In this document: piece by piece, positions 59,435 through 64,000 of the stretch
How positions within the stretch are numbered: the first letter of the stretch is position 1
Layout of the letters: each line of letters starts with the position of its first letter
Source: Erysipelothrix tonsillarum DSM 14972
Lineage (GTDB): Bacteria; Bacillota_I; Bacilli_A; Erysipelotrichales; Erysipelotrichaceae
Reading direction: 5' to 3'
Length of the DNA stretch: 64,000 bases
Assembly (NCBI RefSeq): GCF_000373785.1
Contig: NZ_KB892379.1
Coordinates: 211,916 to 275,915 of the forward strand
Made by a program: the position numbers and the translations under genes
The notes under the pieces: generated by a model
What the model was told of the DNA's origin: nothing
Databases searched by the model: none
Seen by the model: only the letters and a program-made list of their open reading frames with translations

Positions 59435-59911
59435 TTATTGAAATAATTTGTCGATATTATCGGCACTCTCTGTAGGTACTTTACGGATCTCTAACTCAAC
59501 GCCGAGTTCCTTCAGTCTCTTAAATGCTTCAACATCTTTATCATCAACTGCTACAACTTGGGCAACTTGACGTTTTCCTTCTGACATATGCATATTCCCG
59601 ATATTTACCTTCTTAATGGGAACACCACCCTCCACAAGTGTTAATACATCAGATGGACTTTCACAAACAATAAATATTTTTTGTTTGTCAGAAGCCTTAT
59701 GAATTGTATCGATTGTTTTTTGTAGGGTCCAATAACGCGTTGTTGCGTAACTTGGAGCCGCCATATCCATCAGTCCTTGGCGCATCTTATTGGATGCAAC
59801 TTCATCGTTTGCTACCAAGATTAGGTTTGCGCCGATAGCCGAACACCACTGTGTTGCGACCTGACCGTGAATTAATCGATTGTCAATTCGGGTTAAAACA
59901 ATATTAGGCAT
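59435..59911 (-). CDS. PTS mannose-family EIIB subunit
   Basis: Cytosolic EIIB of 158 residues. Phospho-site His15 lies in IDNRLIHGQVATQW. The ATG at 59911 is chosen because GGAGGAGAG lies five bases upstream; in-frame codons up to 60043 run through the cre box. First gene of the operon. A cre-like box 30 bases upstream suggests carbon catabolite control. Its EIIA partner is encoded separately at 61.6 kb. Confidence 0.92.
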   Translation of the reverse strand: MPNIVLTRIDNRLIHGQVATQWCSAIGANLILVANDEVASNKMRQGLMDMAAPSYATTRYWTLQKTIDTIHKASDKQKIFIVCESPSDVLTLVEGGVPIKKVNIGNMHMSEGKRQVAQVVAVDDKDVEAFKRLKELGVELEIRKVPTESADNIDKLFQ

Positions 59912-59940
59912 GTCAACTCTCCTCCTTCTGCCATAAGAGA

Positions 59941-59954
59941 TGTAAGCGCTCTTA
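59941..59954. promoter_or_regulatory. cre box upstream of the PTS IIB-IIC-IID operon
   Basis: TGTAAGCGCTCTTA matches the cre consensus at 13 of 14 positions, in the gap between the PTS operon and the divergent AraC regulator. Confidence 0.6.
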
Positions 59955-60105
59955 TACTCTAAGTGTACCGTATTAGTCACATTTAATATTTGCACATTTT
60001 TATACTTGTTTTGCACTTTTGTGTATACTCTTGTGGTTATCACACAATAAGAACAAGAATGTCCTATGATTAATATAGATGGTGCATGTCATTAAAGGAG
60101 AGAAT

Positions 60106-61296
60106 ATGTATTTAAAAACAACAAGTCCTCAATTTTTAAAATACGGTAAAGTCCAAGATCAACCTTCATCTTATAAAGTCAATCGCTATTATGTTGAAGG
60201 GAAGGTCCCAAAATACTTTAAATCTGTTTCCGCTGAAGTCACAGTGGAAGTCTTGGAAGGCATTGCGCTCGTAATTATTTTAGATCCTTCTGGAGATCCA
60301 GAGTTGTTTGTCATTCATCGCATTGCTCGACTGAACCCCAATATCCCTTATACCATTATTCCCTTAACGCAAAGTGCGGTAATTGAAGAATCAGTGCAAT
60401 CAAACGATATCTATGCAGTTCATCAACAAGAAAATAAAAATGAAGTTGTTTATCACCCCATTCAGCCTAAATTTTACGTGACGGATATTTTTTCATATTA
60501 CTATAGCGTTAAAGGGAAGAACTATCAATTTTCCGGAGAATCACATTTCTATTGGGAAATGACTTATGTTGATACGGGCGAACTTGTGACCGAAATTGAT
60601 GGTCAAGAGTTTATTCTTGAAAGCCAAAGTATGATGATTTATTTTCCCAATCAATTTCATAAACAGCGGATTGAAGGGGATAAGTCGTGTTCGTATTTGA
60701 CCATTATGTTTGATATGAACATCAACACGCACGATATTGACCATATTAAAAATAAAGTCTTCACATGCACGCAAGAAATGTATAGTTTGTTTAATAGTTT
60801 TATTAAGCATTCTACGATTCTCGAAACATATGATGTTCCCTATTCACGTGATCTCATGATTTCCTATCTTCAAGAATTAGTGATTCTTGTCATTCAATAC
60901 GACAGTCCAAATCATACGCAACACATCAATTCCAATCCCATTCAAGCAAACTTTGAAAATGAATTGGTGAATGAGATTAATAAATATATCCTAAATAATA
61001 TTTGTGAACCCATTTCGGTTGAAGATCTCTGCAATCATTTTGCCATCAGTCGATCCAGCTTGCAGGTCCTATTTAAAAAGAACATGGATATGCCACCTAA
61101 GCAATATATCAATGATATTAAAATGATGCGGGCGCAAGTGATGATTCTTGAAGAAAACCTTCCAATTACTGAGATTGCTATGCGATTAGGGTTCAGTTCA
61201 ATTCATTACTTTTCAAGAAAATTTAAAAAACAGTTTGGTTTATCTCCCAGTGAGTATGCCCAGTCTTTATATAAAAAAAATACCAGCGATGATTAG
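60106..61296 (+). CDS. AraC-family transcriptional regulator of the PTS module
   Basis: Regulator of 396 residues: a long N-terminal region with a cupin-type sensor part (about 150-220) and a C-terminal AraC/XylS double helix-turn-helix (about 300-396) with CNHFAISRSSLQVLFKK and LGFSSIHYFSRKFKKQ. AAAGGAG precedes the ATG at 60106. It is divergent from the PTS IIB gene and flanked by the other half of the PTS module, so it is its likely activator. Effector unknown. Confidence 0.9.
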   Translation: MYLKTTSPQFLKYGKVQDQPSSYKVNRYYVEGKVPKYFKSVSAEVTVEVLEGIALVIILDPSGDPELFVIHRIARLNPNIPYTIIPLTQSAVIEESVQSNDIYAVHQQENKNEVVYHPIQPKFYVTDIFSYYYSVKGKNYQFSGESHFYWEMTYVDTGELVTEIDGQEFILESQSMMIYFPNQFHKQRIEGDKSCSYLTIMFDMNINTHDIDHIKNKVFTCTQEMYSLFNSFIKHSTILETYDVPYSRDLMISYLQELVILVIQYDSPNHTQHINSNPIQANFENELVNEINKYILNNICEPISVEDLCNHFAISRSSLQVLFKKNMDMPPKQYINDIKMMRAQVMILEENLPITEIAMRLGFSSIHYFSRKFKKQFGLSPSEYAQSLYKKNTSDD

Positions 61297-61310
61297 CTGG
61301 TATTTTTTTA
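61274..61310. terminator. Bidirectional intrinsic terminator
   Basis: AAAAATACCAGC ... GCTGGTATTTTT, 12-pair stem with A and T runs, between the AraC gene and the convergent YajC-like gene. Confidence 0.92.
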
Positions 61311-61601
61311 TTTTGAATCAATGATATTTGAAATACTGTAGAGCGCAATTTCGATTGTCTGTCCGGAACTTAGTTTAACCTTCGCTACAGAATTTTGAGT
61401 ATCTTTACTTACAAAAACACCCATCAATCCACCGGCAAACATGATGTTAACACCTGGTTTTAAAGCTTTAAGTAAATCATCCATACGTTGGCGGGAAGCC
61501 TTGATTGATTTTGCAGTTTTAACATAATAAATTATGGCAAATACGGCAAGCAAGACACCAACCGTAACGCATGTATAAACAATTACGTGTATGGGTTTCA
61601 T
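61308..61601 (-). CDS. YajC-like small membrane protein of the PTS module
   Basis: Protein of 97 residues with one N-terminal membrane helix and a YajC-type domain (KPGVNIMFAGGLMGVF). YajC is an accessory subunit of the Sec translocase, but YajC-like genes also occur inside mannose-family PTS operons of streptococci, where their role is unclear. GAGGAAATGAT precedes the ATG. Third gene of the AgaS-EIIA-YajC operon. A PTS-linked role is more likely than general secretion. Confidence 0.78.
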   Translation of the reverse strand: MKPIHVIVYTCVTVGVLLAVFAIIYYVKTAKSIKASRQRMDDLLKALKPGVNIMFAGGLMGVFVSKDTQNSVAKVKLSSGQTIEIALYSISNIIDSK

Positions 61602-61618
61602 ATCATTTCCTCGTTTCT

Positions 61619-62056
61619 TTAGATGCCATCTCCATCTTCAAGCTCTTCATGACGTTCTAAATCAGCCATATCAAAGAGATCAACTTGTGAAGCACCCGTT
61701 TCACTTAGGGAAAGGGCGAAATCATGGAGTAGCGGTTCACCAAGTCGCATTAGACTGGCTTCAAGCAACATGGAAAGGTTCGTTCCGGTTAGAACTTCAA
61801 CATTCTCATGTTGTGTCGCAATCATGACGGATTCTTTAAAAGGTGTTCCACCTTTTAAATCTGTGAAAACGAGAACACCATCTCCAGTGTTAACGTGGTC
61901 AATAGCATTTTTTAAGTCTTCAGACAACGCATCGGGGCCTTTTTCTTCTAAAAAGAGCACTGCCTCATATTGCGGTTGTTTTCCAGCGATTAATTCCACA
62001 GCAGACGTTAAGCCTTCCGCAAAACGTCCGTGTCCTGTTACGACAATACCGATCAT
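61619..62056 (-). CDS. PTS mannose-family EIIA subunit
   Basis: Cytosolic EIIA of 145 residues; phospho-site His9 is in VTGHGRFAEG, and DLKGGTPF is a family landmark. GGAGGAAAAAT precedes the ATG, which abuts the AgaS stop. It supplies phosphate to the EIIB encoded at 59.4 kb on the other side of the AraC gene. The C-terminal 15 residues are unusually acidic. Confidence 0.92.
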   Translation of the reverse strand: MIGIVVTGHGRFAEGLTSAVELIAGKQPQYEAVLFLEEKGPDALSEDLKNAIDHVNTGDGVLVFTDLKGGTPFKESVMIATQHENVEVLTGTNLSMLLEASLMRLGEPLLHDFALSLSETGASQVDLFDMADLERHEELEDGDGI

Positions 62057-63232
62057 CTATTTTTCCTCCTCGTGGGAATATGGATAAATAATAACACCTT
62101 GTACTACACGGTTTACAAGTCCTGATGGCCATGGATTATCTGGCGATTTTGCTAAATCAAGTGATTTGTAAAGGGAAAGTACCTGTGCATACATAACCAT
62201 ATTGAGTCCAACTAAATCTCTGTTTGTAGCTTCATTATAGTTAATTACGACATAAACATCAACGAGTGCACGAATTTCATCATCATTCATAGTATCCACA
62301 ACCATGATTTGATTGCCATTACGTTGTGGGCTCATTTCTTTAATAATATCTTTTTGATATTGGCGTGTATATGGATCTTCTTTCATATAGACCACAGTAA
62401 GTGTGGTGCTGTTTACGATTGATTTAGGTCCATGACGGAAACCAAGTGGTGAGTTATGCATTGTTACAACTTCACCTGCAGTAAGTTCAAGCATTTTTAA
62501 TGCAGACTCTTGAGCAAAACCGTTTTGATCGGCATCACCAAGATAAACAATACGATCAAATTTAAAGTTTTCGACAAGTTCCATCGCAACTTTATAGCCT
62601 TCTTCGTTGAATGCTTGACCGACACGGATAATATCTTGAATGGATGGATAAAGTGCTTCTAAATGGTCGGTATTGAAAGCAAGGAATGCAGCTAAGAACA
62701 TATTTGAGAAACTACTTGTCATCGCAAAGGATAAATCGTTTGTTTCTTTTGGAAGTTTGATTGAGTAAATGTTTTCATCTTCACGCAATGCAAGTTTTCC
62801 TTCGTGGTTACAGGTAATAACTAAGTGTTTCGCACCTTTATTTATTTCATTTACCACATCAACTGCAGCAATAGATTCAGGTGAATTCCCTGAACGACCA
62901 AAGGATACAAGGAGTGTTGGTTTTACAGGGTCGATAAAGAGTGCAGGGGTAGCGACGATATCTGTAGTCGCAATGGATTTAAAATTTGAATTAAATTCTT
63001 TTACGAGTACAGGGGCGAGGGCATTCCCGACAAATTCACTGGTACCTGCTCCGGTAAAGATTACATCGTATTCTTTTTCATTGATGATTTGATTTACAAA
63101 GTCTTGGATTTCTTGACGACGTTCCAAAACAATGTGGTACGTTTTATCCCACGTTTGAGGTTGTTGGTGGATTTCATTTGCCGTATCAAAGGCTTTGAGA
63201 TCTTTCCAAGTTTGTTCGTTGTTATTAAACAT
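62057..63232 (-). CDS. agaS: SIS-domain galactosamine-6-phosphate isomerase/deaminase (AgaS-like)
   Basis: Sugar isomerase-type enzyme of 391 residues with two SIS domains. The first carries FTGAGTSEFVGNAL and SFGRSGNSPES; the second YLGDADQNGFAQESALKMLEL and NSPLGFRHGPKS. It probably converts galactosamine-6-phosphate to tagatose-6-phosphate plus ammonia. AGGAGA lies upstream of the ATG. It heads the AgaS-EIIA-YajC operon. A GatZ-like protein at 54.3 kb could act later in the same pathway. Confidence 0.9.
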   Translation of the reverse strand: MFNNNEQTWKDLKAFDTANEIHQQPQTWDKTYHIVLERRQEIQDFVNQIINEKEYDVIFTGAGTSEFVGNALAPVLVKEFNSNFKSIATTDIVATPALFIDPVKPTLLVSFGRSGNSPESIAAVDVVNEINKGAKHLVITCNHEGKLALREDENIYSIKLPKETNDLSFAMTSSFSNMFLAAFLAFNTDHLEALYPSIQDIIRVGQAFNEEGYKVAMELVENFKFDRIVYLGDADQNGFAQESALKMLELTAGEVVTMHNSPLGFRHGPKSIVNSTTLTVVYMKEDPYTRQYQKDIIKEMSPQRNGNQIMVVDTMNDDEIRALVDVYVVINYNEATNRDLVGLNMVMYAQVLSLYKSLDLAKSPDNPWPSGLVNRVVQGVIIYPYSHEEEK

Positions 63233-63294
63233 AAATATATGTCTCCTATCTATCGTTGTTCAATGTCATTATAGGGAAGGGGTGAAGGGACCTC

Positions 63295-63307
63295 AACCAA
63301 ATTGGTT
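63295..63307. promoter_or_regulatory. Palindrome upstream of agaS
   Basis: AACCAA-A-TTGGTT, a perfect 6-1-6 inverted repeat 63 bases before the agaS start and also upstream of the divergent membrane-protein gene. Candidate operator; the regulator is unknown. Confidence 0.4.
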
Positions 63308-63384
63308 AAAGATACAAAAACCTCGTTAAAAAAGACAAGTGATTATGAGATATGGTACAGTACAATAAAGAAAAGGAGTCAACT

Positions 63385-63846
63385 ATGAAAGCAGAAACAA
63401 CGAACACTTTTACTGATTTTTTGACACGTAAAGTTTATACCGTACCTAAAGGTCAAGAAAAAACCATGCTTTTTTATCGTAATCGCTATGTGATTGCCAT
63501 TATGTTAGGAATACTGTTGGTGAGTTTTAATGTTCCGACATCATTCAGTGCGTGCTTATCACTTGGATTTGCTCTCTTGGGAGAATTTCGATATCGTTTT
63601 GTATTTCTTAAAAAATGCAAACCGGTACCGATAGCACAAATAAAACAGAAAGATATCGCTGCCTCGAGTTTACTGCTCAACAGTGGCCTTTACTGTCTTC
63701 TGGGAATCTTATTGATTTACCTCGCGGTAATGGAACCCAGTGTTGAAACCTACCAGTGGTTTTTAGGAGCCTTGGGTGGCATTGGTGTTATCGTAGGAGT
63801 TATTTATCTTATTCAATTTATTTCACAACGACGCGATCAAATTTAA
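63385..63846 (+). CDS. Membrane protein of unknown function
   Basis: Protein of 153 residues with about four hydrophobic segments (two near 34-70, two near 95-145) and short basic loops. No conserved motif recognised. AAAGGAG lies six bases before the ATG at 63385; an in-frame codon at 63352 has none. Monocistronic with its own terminator. Confidence 0.72.
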   Translation: MKAETTNTFTDFLTRKVYTVPKGQEKTMLFYRNRYVIAIMLGILLVSFNVPTSFSACLSLGFALLGEFRYRFVFLKKCKPVPIAQIKQKDIAASSLLLNSGLYCLLGILLIYLAVMEPSVETYQWFLGALGGIGVIVGVIYLIQFISQRRDQI

Positions 63847-63865
63847 AGGTGCTTTGCACCTTTTT
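63845..63865 (+). terminator. Intrinsic terminator
   Basis: AAAGGTGC-TTT-GCACCTTT followed by TTCTT, overlapping the stop codon. Confidence 0.87.
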
Positions 63866-63960
63866 CTTATGAATTATCTATGAAAATAAGACAGTTAAAT
63901 TAAGGGCTTTCCGGCTTTGTGCTAAGATAGAAGGTGTAAAGAACATCAAGGAGGTATTGT

Positions 63961-64000
63961 ATGCAAAATATGATTGAAGAATATCGACTTAAAACAAAAG
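63961..64000 (+). CDS. Start of an unidentified gene cut by the window end
   Basis: ATG at 63961 with AAGGAGG six bases upstream and an open frame reading MQNMIEEYRLKTK to the last base. Too short to identify. Confidence 0.6.
   Translation, partial: MQNMIEEYRLKTK

Overview
The window is low-GC Gram-positive (Firmicutes) DNA. It has strong AGGAGG ribosome sites, sigma-A type promoters, CcpA-type cre boxes, LPXTG surface proteins and PTS genes. The mix of an LPXTG subtilase with Pro-Lys-Asp repeats, an agr-type quorum locus and many carbohydrate genes suggests an Erysipelotrichia member, probably Erysipelothrix. That placement is inference from gene content; no rRNA is present to confirm it. 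No tRNA, rRNA, CRISPR array, intact insertion sequence or prophage was seen.

Region 1 (1-13.7 kb): the 3'-truncated ATPase and the lipoprotein of an iron/phosphonate-type ABC importer (minus strand); a PTS EIICB; two tandem cytosolic GH20 hexosaminidases; a CUT1 sugar importer (two permeases plus lipoprotein, no ATPase); a YesL-like protein; and a YesM/YesN-type sensor kinase and AraC-type response regulator. Region 2 (13.7-26.6 kb): an MFS drug exporter preceded by a 26-codon leader ORF, then a GntR regulator with a GH92 alpha-mannosidase, divergent from GH125, GH38, GH1, two ROK kinases and ManA. Regions 1 and 2 together read as an import-and-dismantle pathway for host N-glycans: import by the CUT1 system, trimming by GH20, GH92, GH38, GH125 and perhaps GH1, then phosphorylation of the released sugars and entry into glycolysis through ManA. 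It closely resembles the N-glycan system described in Streptococcus pneumoniae. Three near-identical palindromes in the GntR divergon are the likely operators.

Region 3 (26.6-40.6 kb): a histidine phosphatase, an Eis-like acetyltransferase, a Cof-type HAD phosphatase, a five-gene membrane cluster with an SPFH protein and zinc ribbons, methionine aminopeptidase, then an antiterminator (with its own RAT/terminator leader), NanE, PTS EIICB and EIIA for amino-sugar uptake. Small envelope proteins, an EEP-family phosphatase and a cold-shock protein follow. Region 4 (40.6-48.9 kb): a 1576-residue LPXTG subtilase with 12 proline-rich repeats, UppP, a PepSY lipoprotein, a DHFR-like reductase, a TetR regulator and an ArAE/FUSC-type membrane protein.

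Region 5 (48.9-52.4 kb) is the most interesting part. It is a complete agr-type peptide quorum-sensing locus in the order agrD-agrA-agrC-agrB. The 36-residue AgrD has serine where cysteine is usual, so a lactone rather than a thiolactone signal is predicted. agrD is cut off from agrA, and agrC from agrB, by intrinsic terminators, and a structured non-coding stretch lies upstream of agrD. Region 6 (52.4-64 kb): a uracil permease behind a PyrR-type attenuator, a GatZ-like protein, a second LPXTG surface protein, and a split amino-sugar/galactosamine module (mannose-family PTS IIB-IIC-IID, AraC regulator, YajC-like protein, IIA, AgaS).
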